NCBI RefSeq assembly: GCF_040807025.1
Contig: NC_090954.1
Coordinates: forward strand, 19,224,501 to 19,288,500
Source: Struthio camelus
Lineage: Eukaryota > Chordata > Aves > Struthioniformes > Struthionidae
Length of the DNA: 64,000 nucleotides
Direction of reading: 5' to 3'
Under the pieces are notes generated by a model, which was not told the DNA's origin, searched no databases, and saw nothing but the letters and a program-made list of their open reading frames with translations. Made by a program: the position numbers and the translations under genes. Position 1 is the first letter of the stretch; every line of letters starts with the position of its first letter. Shown here in pieces: positions 50,401-64,000 of this stretch.

Positions 50401-53400
50401 ACCTGTTGAAAATGCTCTGCTTGCTGCATATAAGTAAGCTCCTATGGACTCTATTTGCTTGTAATTACATCAGAGCACGTCTTGGCATATTTCTATACTA
50501 TATCCAGTATAAAAATACTGGTACTGCACTGATCTCTGCTGCACTGATCTCTGCTTCTGTGCCAGTCTTGCCCAGGCAGTCTCTGAAAACACAGAAAAGT
50601 TTACTTAAGAGAAACTTCTTCACCCTATCTCCCTGCCTGGAGTGTCACATTGGCTTTCTATATTATAATCTAATACAATTCATGCGATAGGTTTCTCAAA
50701 CTCATATGCAAATTCTAATTAGCAGGCTCTCCATTATGTCTGTGGATTTGATCAAATCATATGTGCATAGCAGTATGCTACTTTATATTACATACAGAAA
50801 ATAAAAGGTTCTTGTTGACGTTGAACATAAGAAGGTATGAATGATTTAGGAGTGTGAATACAGTCATCATTTGTTCAGTCTTTCAAATTTAGGGTGATGA
50901 CTATCTCTCAGTGAAATTAAAAGACAAACGTATAAAAAATGACTATATTGCCATTCTTTCTCCCTCTAGCTCCATTTCTTAGCTGCCTCTAATGAGCATT
51001 GTTATATGTCTGAAAAAGAATCCACAGAACCATAATATTACCGCAGGTACCTGACAAACAGCATCTGTCATGTATAGCCAATTCCTGCACCATCCATTCA
51101 GTGAGACCCTTTGGTGAGAGTACATCGAGTAATTCAAAAGTCACCTGTTTTTTTAAAAAGACCTGGCGTGTTCATTCTCACTTTTCTTGATATGGAGCTT
51201 CCTCCCCAGGTTGTACTGGTGTGCATGCTTGGGGTCACGGTCCGCATCTGCTCCAGTGGAGAGGACAGAAGGTGGTATTTTGTGAACTTTCTATATTAGA
51301 AAGAATAGATCATAGTTCTGAAGCACTGGAAAGGAAAGTTTCTCTTCTTTCTAATGAAATGCCTCACTCTTGCTCTTTCTAGTCATTGAAGACCTTCTGA
51401 CATTGGGCCGCAAATTCACAAGTTTATTGCATACAGCTCTAGTTGAGATAGCAGTCTCTGTAGTATTATGCATGAGAATTTTCCTTTTGAAATGTATAGT
51501 CTTCATTTGATTTAATGTAGCTTGCTTTTTTAGAGAAACATTTTGGGAAATGATGGCAGCAAGGTATTTAAAATTCTCTAAAACTAAACTGCTGTAACAG
51601 CTGTTCTAAACACAGCATAGAACTTAGCAAATACATGGTAGAGCTAAGTTTTATTGGTTCTTATTTGCACTGGCCTGTATAAACCATCGGAAGCATATAC
51701 TGACAGTATCGCAGAAACATCATCACCTCTTCATTTTAAATCTAGGTCTAAGGAGGAAATAAGACTAAATGAACATGTGACAAAGGAACCCCAAAGGAAA
51801 AGTTGTTTTGATGGTGTATCAGCAGCAGCAGTAAAGAGGAGGTTACATGACATCTATCTCTAACTCCCCACCGGGCACCATGAGGTCTTTCAACAAAGAA
51901 ACGGTTTCTTCCAGTACAGACACGTGAAGAAGACCATGCTGTAATTTCTGACTGTTCGTGCAATTACAGTTTTTCAGTACATTCCACGTGGCTCTGGAAT
52001 CAAATTTCTATCCCAAGGTAAATCTAATGTAACAACTCCAATTTCAATGGTATTATTCTTTACTTACAGTAATATAAAAATTATTAGCTAAATTAAAGTT
52101 TAGTCTGACATTGTTATATGTTCAAAGAGAAAGTCGGTCACCTTTAAAGTCTATCTACTATTTTAGAGAGCCACTAACACAGAAAGTCTTAACACATTGA
52201 AGTCATCATTATTATTTGCTTGGATCCCATGATGGATGATCTTTTGTTTTATGTTGTGAGTCACTGTAAATATTTTGTAGGTACATGCTTATTGCATGCG
52301 TTTTACAAAATCCCAGCTCACACTGACTTGAGCTTTCTCTTTGTCTAGAACCATTTTTTTTGTAATTTGATAAAGGCATAGGATGTGGTGGCCGTGTCAG
52401 GGTTGCTGAGAAAACATAACTTTGAGTTTTCTGCATTTGAATTTTTAGCTATACTGCTACATTAGTGTAACAATTTTGAATTGCATCGCTAACCTATGTA
52501 TGTATTTTAGTGCGGAAAATGTTACTCAGCTCACAGATAACCACACGTGAGTCACATCCTCCAATCCCAACTGAACTGCATAGAGTTGTTGTTATGAAAA
52601 ATGCTTTAAATGTCTTTCTTTGTGGCCCAGAAATGTAATTTGGCAAATCTATATTCAACAAAGGGAGATCTTGGTCCTGGAAAAAAGAAAAGGACATAAT
52701 TGCCTTTCTCTTTCAGTTTTTCCCATGTTCACTTTTCTGGCATTTCCCCACTTGTTTATTGCTTCTCTCTCTCTCTTCAGAGCCACAGTTATTGCATCTA
52801 GAATCAGCACTTTCTCGCAGTGCCCCTGTTGCTGCAGCGTCTTCTGCTCATAGAGAGGGAACTCCCAACACTGTAATGGCTGCCAAGAGGGGAAATTGAA
52901 AAAGTTGAATGTCCAAGTTTAGGAAAGCCCATGTCTAATCTCTAGTCAGATTTGGGTAGGAGGGTAAAGAAGGATGTTAGGGAAGCAATAACATCCAATT
53001 TTTATGGAGGAAGACGGAATGACTGCAGGGTGGTTGGGTGAACCACAACCAACATACAAGGCCACAGAGAGCTCTTGTAGAAGAAAGCCAAGTTTGACAA
53101 GCTACATACAGGAATTCGATTGTTAACTGAAAACATTTCAGAGGTGGCAATCCTCACTTTCTGCTTAGATCCTGCTATTGTGTTTTTCATGAGAGGGAAT
53201 GATCACATGCTTTTAGATCTTAGTAGTCCCATCTTATGTTGCAAGTGAGGACGGAAGTGAAGACAGAATGAGTTTGCAGGACAATACACATCTCTTCTGT
53301 AATAGAATTTGTTATAGACATCAGATGGCAATCTTCCATGAAATGGATTTAGATTCAGATTTCCAAATTTCTCCTAGATTTCCAAATTCTGAGGAGAACG

Positions 53401-56400
53401 TTCATGTTACAACTGTTACCAGTTTCATACCTATTTCACTGTGACCTTTTTTTCCCTTTTGAAAGAATTAGGTCTTTTAAAGTCAATACCTGCAGTGACA
53501 CAACCTTGGCATAAAGAAATATGCCTCTTCTAATAACAGCTGCCAGCGGAACAGTTTTTTCAGATGTAGCAATGGTCTGCTAAGCAGTATTTGAAATCTG
53601 AGAGCCTAGCCCTTTCAGGTAAAGTAGGAGGGAAATTCACGTTGCCCACATTCTGCTGTGTTCAGAGGGCCTCAGTACTTTCCATGTCCTCTCATCTCTT
53701 CTGTCCCCTAGCACCCTGCTCAAAGTGGAATCAAGGGCTTACTTAGAACAGCTTTCAGAGTGGTTTATTTTTCTGCAAAAAATAAACAGTTGCCAGGTCA
53801 ATTTTTCTAGAGCCAAGCAAAAAAAGTTCAAATTTCATATGAATGTGGTCTTCATGTTCATCTCCAGCCCAAAGCAAAGTGGATTTCGATGACATGTTTT
53901 TCTGTAGTCCTGGCCAGTATTGTTTTTCAAAGTCTCAGGCAATAATTTTTTTCTTTTCATCTTGGGACTATTTATTATTGCCAACCTACGTTTTCTTTTA
54001 TCATTGCATCCTCTCATTCCGAGTTGTATACATGCCTATACAACATGGTAAGAATGTTTTCATTTTTATGCCATTTAAATATCTTCCTAGTAATGTTGTA
54101 TATTCCTTACTGTCTTTAATAATCACTAAGCCACACTTGCCACTCCTTAAATGTCCTTATCCATTATTCCCTTCAATCTTGCAGTCAAATGTTAACCTTC
54201 ATTTTGCAATGTCTGTGCAGTAATAGAAGATGCAGAACCAAGTTTTTCAAAAGTTAACAAAAACCTCTTTGGCTGGATTCTAATTACAAACCTGCCTCAC
54301 CACCTAGCGGCTAGCCCGCAGAGAACACCAGTGAGTAGGGACCACTATTTTAAAGCAGAGGCATGGCACACTGATTAGCTGACACTGTACCAGTTTGGTA
54401 CTTGGGTTAAAAACTAGGTTATGGTTATGCCACCTTCCTAAGAATAGCAGTTGAGGTAGATGCTTACCAGCCTACCTGCATCTGAAATAAAAGGTTTGAC
54501 TGAATCTATATCTGAGATACAGGCTTCAAATACTATTTCATAGAAAAATTCTGCATACTGTTTCTGAGCTCCAGCCTCAGCAATAATTTTTCTGCATGGA
54601 AAAAAATGTACATAATTGAAGAAATATAGCTTTCACTGTGAGTGAATTGTACTAGTATGAGTAGGTGGGAAAATGGAGTTTAGGCAGTTATGAAATGCCT
54701 GAAATCCTAGAATATAGCCACTAGAGTGCAGCTGAACTCTATTCAGAAATCAGAAAGGCACAAATACGAACTAAGTTGCTGTAAAAAGGCAAATAGTTTG
54801 AGATACTTTAGCGGTAGTATAGTTTCCTTAGGTAAATATTTCGTCCCACTCTTTTAGGGTCATATGTGGCATAATGTGTCTCATTTATCCAAACAAACTG
54901 GAAAACCGCAGAGGAGAACTAGAAGGGACTATGTCTACCGAGGAAAGGCTGGAAAATGTTTTGCTTAGCCCGGAAAAGGGAAGTTGGGAAAGGGAGAAAG
55001 AAAAAGGAGACAGACTTGTTTGGGAGATAGTGATCAGTTGTACTCGTGCCCTTTGGATATGAAAAGCTCTGCTAGCAAGGAAGGCAGCTGCAAGCTTGAA
55101 ATGTAGGTATTACAAACTGAGGAGTTCGCCTGCCCAATAGTTGGACTGCTCAGTGCAGTTTGACAGTTCAATTCTTAAACTGCCAAACAGTGTCAGCTAT
55201 GCTGGGACTCAAAAGGAAACTAAAAGTGGGCTGAAAGGATAACTGGAAAGGATGTTTCATTTTGGATATGATATTTCATTTTAGTACAGTGTCTTTCAGG
55301 TACAGCTCTCTACCTGTGAACACAGAAGTGTTCTACGTGAATATGCAAATTGGATGGAGACGCTGGATTTGTTTAAGATGAATATGGAGAAAGTTTAAAA
55401 TATACCACTGAGCCTGGGGTACCTGCTCTGACCCTTACCACCTCTGCTATTAAGGAGCGCAGATTTCCTCCCACCACTTTTCTAATGCCACCTGCCTTCT
55501 AACACCTGCCATAACCAGGGGAAAACTCTTCATTTTAAATTTTCACATTTTACGAAAGAATTGCTGAAGAGGAACACTTCTGAGTTTCAACATGAAAGGT
55601 CTTAGTGAACTCAAGACAGATAAAGACCTTCCTGAATTTCTTGAATGCTCCAGACGACTGCTGCCAAGCAGGCTCAGGAGTGTTGCTAAAGTATGCCTTC
55701 AGGAATGCTAGCTTTGCCTACTATTGACTGTTTGGGTTTACTGGATTGCTTTTTTGTGTGTGGTTTCCCCTTTTGCCTGAACGAAGTCTGCTGTTTCAAA
55801 CCCTTCCGGAGTCAGTGTTTGCGAGTGGGCTAATACTGCCCATTGCACAGTGCTGAAGGTGGTTGCTGGAGAGGGGGAGGAAACCTACAGTGCTTAAGGT
55901 TGTTTAACTCCTTTACTGTGAAACAGCACCTGGTAACAAGTTATATGTGGTTTTTGAATCCTGTGGTGTATCCAAAGTTGCACACAGCTGCTGCCTGGGA
56001 GCTGCCTGAGCGAGGAGCTGAGTGCAGGCTGACGCCTCTCCTGCCGGGGAGGGCCAGCCTCAGCACTGCCAGGTGAGCCCTCGCAAGCCATCCCAGTACT
56101 CGCAATATCACAGATAATGCCCTGTTTCATTGATAACAGTGATCTTAAGGAGGAGGAGAAGCTTTCACTACCATTGGGTAAAATACAAACAAGACATAAT
56201 TGGTTTTGATTTTGTTTTTGTTGTTGTTGGGACTGTGCCTTTGAAAGGAGCTTACAGGAGTGCCAAGGCAAGAGAAGACATTTGTACAAACCATGCCAGG
56301 GTTTTGCTTACATTCCTCTGGGACTGGAAGTAGTTTGTCTGGGAGCTGTTAATGCCTAGATGGCGCTGAAACCCAAGGTGTTCCTGTTCGGTTCTTCTAT

Positions 56401-59400
56401 AGGAGGGTTTCAGTATGCATTTTTTGATGCCTCTTTATTTTTAAAAATTGCAAAGAACTGTTCACTTCCAGCACGGATGACTGAATAGTAAAACGAATGT
56501 GATTTTGTTTGATCAGACCTTTTCTTAAACCGTAGTATTTCAATTTTATCCAAATATTCTGACAGTTAAATATATGATGATTATTTCGGCTCAACCTATT
56601 TTAGTATTTTTATCAAATGAACTGTTGGCACCAATAAACAGCTTGTTGGGTCTAGCATTCAGATTATAAGTGAGCTCTTTTTATTTAGACAGGCAATTGT
56701 TTTCTTAACCTAAACAAAGCCAAACTTTATGGAATGGAGCTTGCGCTGCCTTCAGCCTAAGTAAGTACCAGTTAAGAACATTAAATTTTGACCAATGTAC
56801 AAATCACAATAAAGGCTTGACAAGCAATTGCTGTTAAATTTAAAGTCTAAATCTAAAGTGAATGCTCCAACTATAGAGCATCCTGTCCCTATGCAAACTC
56901 AGGCCTGGATTATGATCCTATATATTTTAAATTTTCTAAATATTTAAACAGCTCCCTTAGCAATAAGAAAGCAATTAATGATTTTGCAATGCTGAGGAAA
57001 AAAAATCAACAGTTGGTACACTGGTACGTGTTCATTGCAGACTGTTATTGGAAACTTTTTTGTGACTCCTAAAAGGTTCCTGAGAGTCAATTTCGTGCCA
57101 GATTAGCAAATGTGGTGCTTGTGAGTGAGATCATTTTGATAAAAATGATGATTTTTCAGCATCTTTGCGACAATTGCAACCCCATAGCAGCTACAAATCT
57201 TGGCATCATCCCTACAGTGTTCCTAGCAGACAGAGCAAGAAGCTGGGACTGGGAAGAAATGCTCGCCATTCTTGTAATTCCTGCACACATTTTTTCCTGC
57301 AGGAAAAGAAGACCTGTGAATGCTGGAACATTTTGTTCTCTGTAGATATCCTGAGGGCTTCAGAACCAGCAGCTTAGATGCATCTAGACCAGCATGGTCT
57401 GGGTCTGGAGGCACAGATGTCTGGGAGAAACAGAGCTGCTGCTAACCAACATAGTCTTGCGTGTAGTTTTGGTTTTAGTGTTAGTTTTGTTTTCAACATG
57501 TATATTCCTCTCGGTGACTGTCTCAGAGTTCCCGAAGAGCTGAATTCATGAACCTCCTCCTCCCATGCTTTTCAGCTTTCCAGTGTTGCCTTATGTTCAA
57601 AATAAGGTAAGTTCATAAGAAGAGAGATTTCTTCTCATGTACAAGCATTTTGTATTTACTTTGGACTCTACGCGTGTATAGTAGTGTGGCTGGACTTAGA
57701 ATCTGCTCCTTTTACTCCTCTGACTCATTATGAAAGAGGGGCAGCACAGATCAAAAATAATTATTCAGGTGGGGCCGTCCAGTCAGGTCTCTCACCCCAG
57801 GTATCTTCTAGGTTAAAGAAAGAGCAGTGCAAGTGGGATTTCACCTGCAGCTGGCCAGTGGAATTCATGATACACCCTGGCGCTTAGGACAGGTCTGTCT
57901 CTTGCCCAGAGTAGTGTAGGGAAGTGATTTGGCCTTTCTTTACTGAAACATTGACTGGAGAGATGTAAACCTCAAAACTACAGAAGGAGGACTCACGACT
58001 GCTGCTGAACTTTCACACACAGTCTAAGACAGTATTAGCAGGCGCTGCTGCTGCAAGCGGTAGTCCTTCCTCAGCCTCTGATTTCTCTATCTGTGCTGCC
58101 TCCTGACTGGGCTAGCATAAGCATTTTCATGACCTCTTGAGCAAATCGGATCAGAGACTTGGCCATGTTAGCAAATCTGACAAAAAATAGTGATGAAATA
58201 GTTTCAGACTGTAATCTCTTACCTACTGTAGCTTTGCTGTATGGCTGTGCAAATGGTTGTGCCTGCACAGGGTAGGAGATGTAGCATAGCAGGAAAAATG
58301 GCTGGTGCTGTTTCTTCTGGAAGCAATGCCAGTTCAGACTGTACATCAAACTACAACATAAGTAAGGCGGATCATCCAGAAAAAAATGGGAACTCTTCAT
58401 TTTAACTGTGTTGTTACTCTCATTTCACCATCTTGTTCTGGCTAGTGGGGCACTCACTATTTCTTGTTTAGTATTTAAACTTACAGAATTTAAATCCTGT
58501 TTTCCTGAGCAAGCTGAGCGTTCATTTGGGTGTTTCTTATTATTTGACTGTTATCTTCTGTTTAGCCTAGCAGATTGCAGAATTTAGACATTAGTTTCAA
58601 GCAGTTTTATCATAAAGGACTTATAATATGACACTGAAAGAAAGCTGAAGGCAGACACTGAATTGTTTGAACAGTCTGCTGCTTAACGCAGCACAATAAG
58701 AGTTGCAAGTTTCATCCGAGTATCTATTTTTAACTGTTCTACAAAACTCCCACTTGTTTCTCATCCCATTCCACTTTTACTCCTAAGTTATCTGGATTCA
58801 GTAAAGAAGATTCTGCATTTAGCTCCTGGATGGTTGTTTGAACTGGCTATATGATACCAAGCCTGTGGAGAAATAGAACGGGTCTTTGTTATACTTCTAT
58901 GTCTTTTACAGGTTTCTTTGTTATAGAAAGGCACAGTTTGTCACTGATTGTAGATTTTGTGAACAGATTTTCTTTCCTCATTGTCAATGTATAGCTTTCT
59001 TACAATACTGTAGAGTTTTCTGTGAAAATTGAATTCTTACATATTTGGAGAGTTTGGGTATGTAACCAGTACCCCTGTCGTCTGGGTCTGATTGGCTCCT
59101 AAGTGCTTTAGTTTCTAACTACAGGCTAACTTTTCTAGAAGCTGCACGCTCTGTAAGAACTCTACTTTCAGATGTCATGTAGACTGTAATGGGTTGTTCA
59201 GTACCACAGTTTCACTTTTTCTCAAAATCTTCACATCATACTAGTGCCTTCTGCAATGCAGAGCTTTGCAGAGCAGTGAATGAAGCTCTTCCGAAAGGCC
59301 CTACCTCGTTCTAAATTTTAAATCCCTGCAAAAGAGCTGTCTCAGGTTTCCTGTAGTTGGGGGGAGACTTGCAGATTGACAAGACCAAAACTTGGATGTG

Positions 59401-60082
59401 ATTTGGGAACAGTTCAGCTGGCCCCTAGGCTGTATGAGTCCATTTTGTAGGAATTTATCTTTCTGAACTTTGATCTCCTGCGTGATTTTCAGAAATAATT
59501 GATCTTACGCTTGCACTTTGAGTCCTATATTAAACAAATATTAGTGTCCATATACTATCCTACTATGCACTTCTGCTTGCCACATTGGATTGTGATGAAG
59601 CTCTGGTCATTCTGAAAGTCTGACATCCAGATGTTATCTCTAGCCTATGTGCTTTGGCTTGCAGGAGTTTGGACGTGAAAAGCTGCTTTGCAGGCAGTGG
59701 TCCCAGCTCTTATCTCCCTGGTTATGTTAAAAAGGTTTGACTGGCTTCTGCTGTTATCCCTGTACTATTGCATTTGGACCATCAGCCTAACACAGAAGCT
59801 AAAGAGAAGGCAAACAAGCCCCACATCTGAGAAGAAAATTGTAGCCTTAGGTACAGGGAACTGTAGGTATCAAACAGTATTCATAAGCTAATAGACTGTC
59901 CAGCTCATTATGTCGCTCACAAATTGGCCTTGTTCCTGTTGACATGTGTCTGGATGAGGAAGCACTGAGTGTATACAAAGAGTCTGCAAGTGCCTGCTCT
60001 GCCAGCAGCATTCTCTCTTGCATGTCACTACCAAAAGTTTGGTGCTACTTACTTTTATACCTAATTCATACCTGAAGGAAAA
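50401..60082. other. Intergenic DNA upstream of LCP2, no gene recognised
   Basis: In mammals KCNMB1 and KCNIP1 lie on this side of LCP2, but I found no coding sequence of either. Open frames such as minus 58071-58400 and plus 53843-54223 do not match a family I know. Short tandem duplications occur at 50526-50555 and 53357-53388. Confidence 0.6.
50526..50555. repeat. 15-base tandem duplication
   Basis: GCACTGATCTCTGCT occurs twice with no mismatch, about 410 bases upstream of the LCP2 start codon. Confidence 0.88.
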
Positions 60083-60640
60083 TTGTCCTTGGAGGAAACA
60101 AGAACGTTGTCCAGATCCTGTGTCCCTGTGCAACAGGGCCTGAGGGCACTAATAGGCCTTAATGGCCCTGACAAGCCTCACCTGGGTGCCCAGCCCAGCC
60201 CAGCCTGTGGTCTAAAGGCTCCTCTTCAGCTCAGTCCTGTGGCCCTGTCTCTGTTTCTGTCTCCTTTTGCTCCAGACTGGGTTCCTTGGAGAGACCCTGG
60301 CCCTGGTTGTCACTTGATGTGTCCAGGACTGTTGATGGACCCTGTGACCAGCTGTGGCTCTGACACCACACTCAGGCCCCCTGGGGCTGCCTTGGCAGTG
60401 AGACATGGCCTACTCTGGGCTCACCCTGGCACCCTGCTCCAAAGGACAGGGCCCTCCTCCCAGCTGCTGTTTGGGTTTACAAGCGGAGCTTTTCTTACAG
60501 CAGACTGCCAGCGGTGCGCAAGTTTCTCACTGGCCTCAATGTCACACTTGGACTCTGCTAAAACATTTGTCACTGAGGACTTGAAGGAGTACAGAGAGGT
60601 CCCCTCAGATAAGGTACTTCTTGCTTTCAAGTAAAGTTTT
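60083..60640. other. GC-rich block of unknown nature
   Basis: This half-kilobase is clearly richer in G and C than its flanks and contains a 183-codon plus-strand open frame (60083-60634) with a proline/leucine-rich translation and no recognised domain. Features such as CAGCCCAGCCCAGCC near 60190 and the abrupt change in composition suggest an old repeat or LTR-like fragment rather than a gene, but I cannot assign a family. Confidence 0.35.
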
Positions 60641-61000
60641 TGTTTTCGAGCCGAAGTGTCTGCTTTCCCTTCTTCGTTGCACCAGTCATAGGCTTGATGC
60701 AACGTTTAAGAGGGGATGACAAATGTCTGGATTGCTTTAATTATATTCATTTAAAGACAAGGGCTGCTCAGTGCTCTTATTTATGTGACTGTGTTACTTT
60801 AGGATGGTCTGGAAAATGAATGACTCTTCCCACTGTTGGTACTTTCAGGAGGGTGAAGTTGAGGATGAGTTCATTGATGTTATTATGAGGTGCAAGTGGG
60901 ACTGTTAGGCACTTTCTCTCTTCCCCAGAAATTGCTGAGACTTAATGGGACTGAGGAGCTGAACTAGTTCTCCTGTAGATAAGATGGGATATAGGTGAGA

Positions 61001-61047
61001 TGCTGTATCGATCTGATCTTTGCTGTATCGATCTGATCTTTGCTGTA
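61001..61047. repeat. 20-base tandem duplication, 2.35 copies
   Basis: The unit TGCTGTATCGATCTGATCTT is repeated exactly at 61001-61020 and 61021-61040, followed by seven bases of a third copy. Identical copies point to a recent slippage event. Confidence 0.9.
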
Positions 61048-61644
61048 CAAGAAGTTGCCTCTGTATACTTGCTTATATGGCAGAGAATGTATTTGTGTCC
61101 TACACAGCTGGGTACACGCACCTGCATGCTTGCAGTGCATCTCCAACTTAGAAGCTATAGAGCATGCAGTTTTAGCATGCAGCCAAGCCTGGGCTATTGA
61201 TTTGTGCTCAGAGATGGGACTCTGTATCCTCAGTGCCATGATTAAGCAGCTGTAACTGCTTTCTGAGTGTAGTTTTCACTCATCTGGCTGGTGTGGCAAT
61301 GGGAGGAATTGTTTCTATTGAATTTCTGATGTGTTGTCCAGTCTGATTAATCCAGACTGCTTGAATGTTTGTCCAAAAAGCAGAATCTGTTCTTTTGTAA
61401 GAGACTTCAAATTTCTCATGCAGTTGCTGTTCTTAAGTCAGACTGGGTATGGTAAAGACACCCACCTACTGTGGCCTGGCAGTAGGAACACGTGCACATG
61501 CGGCCTCAGAGCCAGCTGTTCCTCCTTTCTGGACCATAGTGAGGCTTATTTAACTCACGTATCTGACTTATCTGCAGACTGCTCAGAAAGCAGCAGCGTG
61601 GTCGTGAGTTTCAGCTATAATGACCGGAGACATCCTTTATCCAT

Positions 61645-61785
61645 AAGATCCTAAGATAATTCAGGTTGGAAAGGACCTGAGGAGGTCTCTAGTCCAGCTC
61701 ACAACAGGGTCAGGTGTGAGGTCAGACCAGGTTGCTCAGGACACTTTTCAGGTGAGTCTTGAAAACACTGATGACACTTAATTAT
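61645..61785 (-). mobile_element. CR1-family LINE, short diverged 3' fragment
   Basis: On the plus strand this reads as the reverse complement of a CR1 3' end: a TTCAGGTTGGAAAGGACCT block (about 61660), then TCTAGTCCAGCTC, and CAGGTTGCTCAGGACAC (about 61727). Only the 3' untranslated part is left and it is more diverged than the copy at 6.4 kb, so it is an older insertion in the opposite orientation. Confidence 0.8.
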
Positions 61786-64000
61786 GCATGTGTGGACTGG
61801 AGGTGATTTTGGGGGGAAGGTTTTCATGGAGGAATCTTCTGTTCTTGTATTTTTTCGTTTTGAGTAGCAGCCCTTTTATGTTGACTTTTGGGCTGGAATT
61901 GTTTCAAGAGTTACTGAATTTTCTTAGATTCAGCTTCTTGTTCATTTAGACAAGCTTGTTTTTGCTCAAACTAGTGAGCAAAAGATAAATAATGATTCTT
62001 GCAAAATGAGACAGTAGTATCTCTAGTGGAAATGGTAAAATTAAAAACCTTTTAACTCATGAATAAAACTTCAGATGAAAGGTGAAAGGCTTACCTCATT
62101 TATACCTCTGCCCCACAGTAAATGTTCTGTAAATATAATTTGGAGCAGGTGTGAGGCCCTTTTTTGCTTTCTCCTTAAGAAACATAGAGAAATTATCTCT
62201 TTCCATTTTTGTATTTCCACAGCAACAAACTTGCCTTTGTACTTTAAGTATTAAAGCATGGATGCTGTCTCCCAGAGTCTGTCCAGAGCCTGACTGGTTG
62301 ATTGGTTTTGTTGTTGTTATTTTTGTTTGTTTGTTCTGTGTGTTTGGGGATTTGGGGTGGGGGGTGGGGAGGAATGACTTGCTGTGCCTCCGTTGAACCA
62401 AGACAGAATCGCTACTGATCAGCATGAAGTTTTGCAAAGGGATTTACAATGTGATAAGTCTCCTGGAGATGGATCTGGATAGGAATCTTAAAATTACTTG
62501 ATCCTTTCTTCAGATGCCATTTCTAAAATAAAATTGTTCTTATTTGTGTGGAGATGTATATAGGTATATATAGGAGCAAAGAGGGAATATTTTTCTATCT
62601 GTAGCTGCAGTTCAGGCTTTGAGCCATCTAGCTACGTGGTCATGCTCTTAGGGTCGTGTCGGATGCTGATTTTGTTAGCACTAAACTGAGTTGTAATCTT
62701 GGGTAGTCAGTGTATATGGCACGTAGCCCATGTACACAATTTGCTAAGCTATGCGCTTGTGTGGTTCAGTCAGCTACACAGCTGCCAGTTCCAGATTGCT
62801 TTTGGATAATACTGAGAATCTCTAATAGGCAGCGTAGTTCTGGAATATACTTCAGCCGTCCTTGTTAATGGATGGATGGTTTAACAAGAGAATCCATTTG
62901 TGCAAAATGAGCTCAGGTTCCCATTTGTGCATGACAATCAGAACTGTATCAACACAACATCTATCTTTATAAAACTGCACATATAATCATATTTGCTTTC
63001 CAGGAGAGCATATATTAATTATATATTAATAAAAATCAGTCCTCTCTGGGTATGTCAGGGTTCAGGCCTCAGCTTCTTAAATCTCAACATTTGTTGAGAC
63101 GTTTTTTGGTAAGAGCAGAAGTTCATTTGAAAAATAAAAAAAAAAAAAAAGGAAATTGTGTAATAAAAGCAATAGAGTGCTTCTCTTAACCAAATTAAGC
63201 TTTATCGTCTTGTCTGTATAGAGAAGAAACTGGTGCATGCGCAGCAGAAGTGATACGGAGGTGTTAGTGCAGAAATCAGGTATGAGTTGAGGATAGCTTT
63301 TGAGATGATAAAGGGAGCAAGGACGCCCTGTTTCCTTGCACAGTGTTTGTAGGATTATGAGGAAACCTTCCCATGAGCAGCTCTGACCAGAGGAACTGAA
63401 ACTGTTACGGGGTGGAGTTAGAGGCAGGCAGCTGGGGCCAGGATCGGTTACGGAGGTACATGGACATCTGCACATGGCCAGTGATTCACTGGTATTTACT
63501 GCTTTTGAAGACAGGCTTAGTCAGGGGAGGAAGGGGGGAACCCCAGCCCCTGACTGTTATGGAAAGGGAGCCCTTAAGGCTCTCATTGCCTTGCCATAAG
63601 CTCTACTGTGGAATAAGATGATTCAGCCCAAAGCAATGCACAAAGCTGAAGCTTGGGCGAGTTCCAGGCAAATGCAATTTGTTGAAAATGTGCCTCAAAA
63701 AAGATATGGGAAATACTTTCTTCAGAAAACATAAGCAACTGTATGATCCATCTTCTTAGGAGTAATATAAATTACTGAAAAGGGTAGTCAGAGAGTAACA
63801 GGTTGCAGGGATAAGAATACTGAAACGTTTCTGAGGCAAACAGCTACGGAATCACGGGCAGTAAGAAAAATGAAAACATTAATAACTGCTGTCATTCTAG
63901 GTTCAAATCAGTTCAAATCTTCAGTTTTACACAATCTTTATAACTGAGTATAACTTTATACTTTTCTTTGCTTTAGGCACTATATGTTAGCCTTGAGTCT
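61786..64000. other. Intergenic DNA at the right edge
   Basis: No gene recognised. It contains a G-rich patch near 62345-62372 and an A-rich run near 63131-63150. The short open frames look random. Confidence 0.55.

Overview
The window is nuclear DNA of a bird. Two fragments of a CR1-type LINE are present, one of them (about 6400-7545) ending in the ATTCTGTGAT 3' tail typical of avian CR1. Genes are split by GT-AG introns, intergenic DNA is AT-rich, and one complete multi-exon gene reads as the vertebrate adaptor protein SLP-76. I cannot name the species.

The dominant feature is LCP2 (SLP-76) on the minus strand. I could join 21 coding exons from the ATG at 50114 down to the stop at 17178. 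All joins keep frame and give a 534-residue protein: an N-terminal SAM domain, an acidic stretch with three phosphotyrosine motifs, a long proline-rich middle with the GADS-binding RxxK motif, and a C-terminal SH2 domain. The gene covers about 33 kb. Intron 3 (about 9.5 kb) and intron 2 (about 3.9 kb) are the largest. A poly(A) signal at 16684-16689 probably ends it.

Downstream of LCP2, on the plus strand and pointing towards it, is a small spliced gene (13232-14691, two well-supported exons plus one candidate first exon, up to 73 residues). Its place and orientation match human C5orf58, which is tail-to-tail with LCP2, and its sequence style fits what I remember of that protein. I regard it as a probable ortholog. 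A CpG-rich island at about 11980-12570 lies just upstream and is a plausible promoter for it.

Layout: 1-6.4 kb, no gene seen; 6.4-7.5 kb, 5'-truncated CR1 with a broken reverse-transcriptase ORF; 7.5-12 kb, AT-rich gene-poor DNA; 12-12.6 kb, CpG-rich island; 13.2-14.8 kb, C5orf58-like gene; 16.7-50.1 kb, LCP2; 50.1-64 kb, LCP2 promoter side and intergenic DNA, holding a GC-rich block near 60.1-60.6 kb and a short minus-strand CR1 remnant near 61.7 kb. I found no RNA gene, CRISPR array or operon-like system. Nothing here looks like an undescribed molecular system; the most useful points are the complete LCP2 model with its micro-exons and the small C5orf58-like gene that ORF-based calling would miss.
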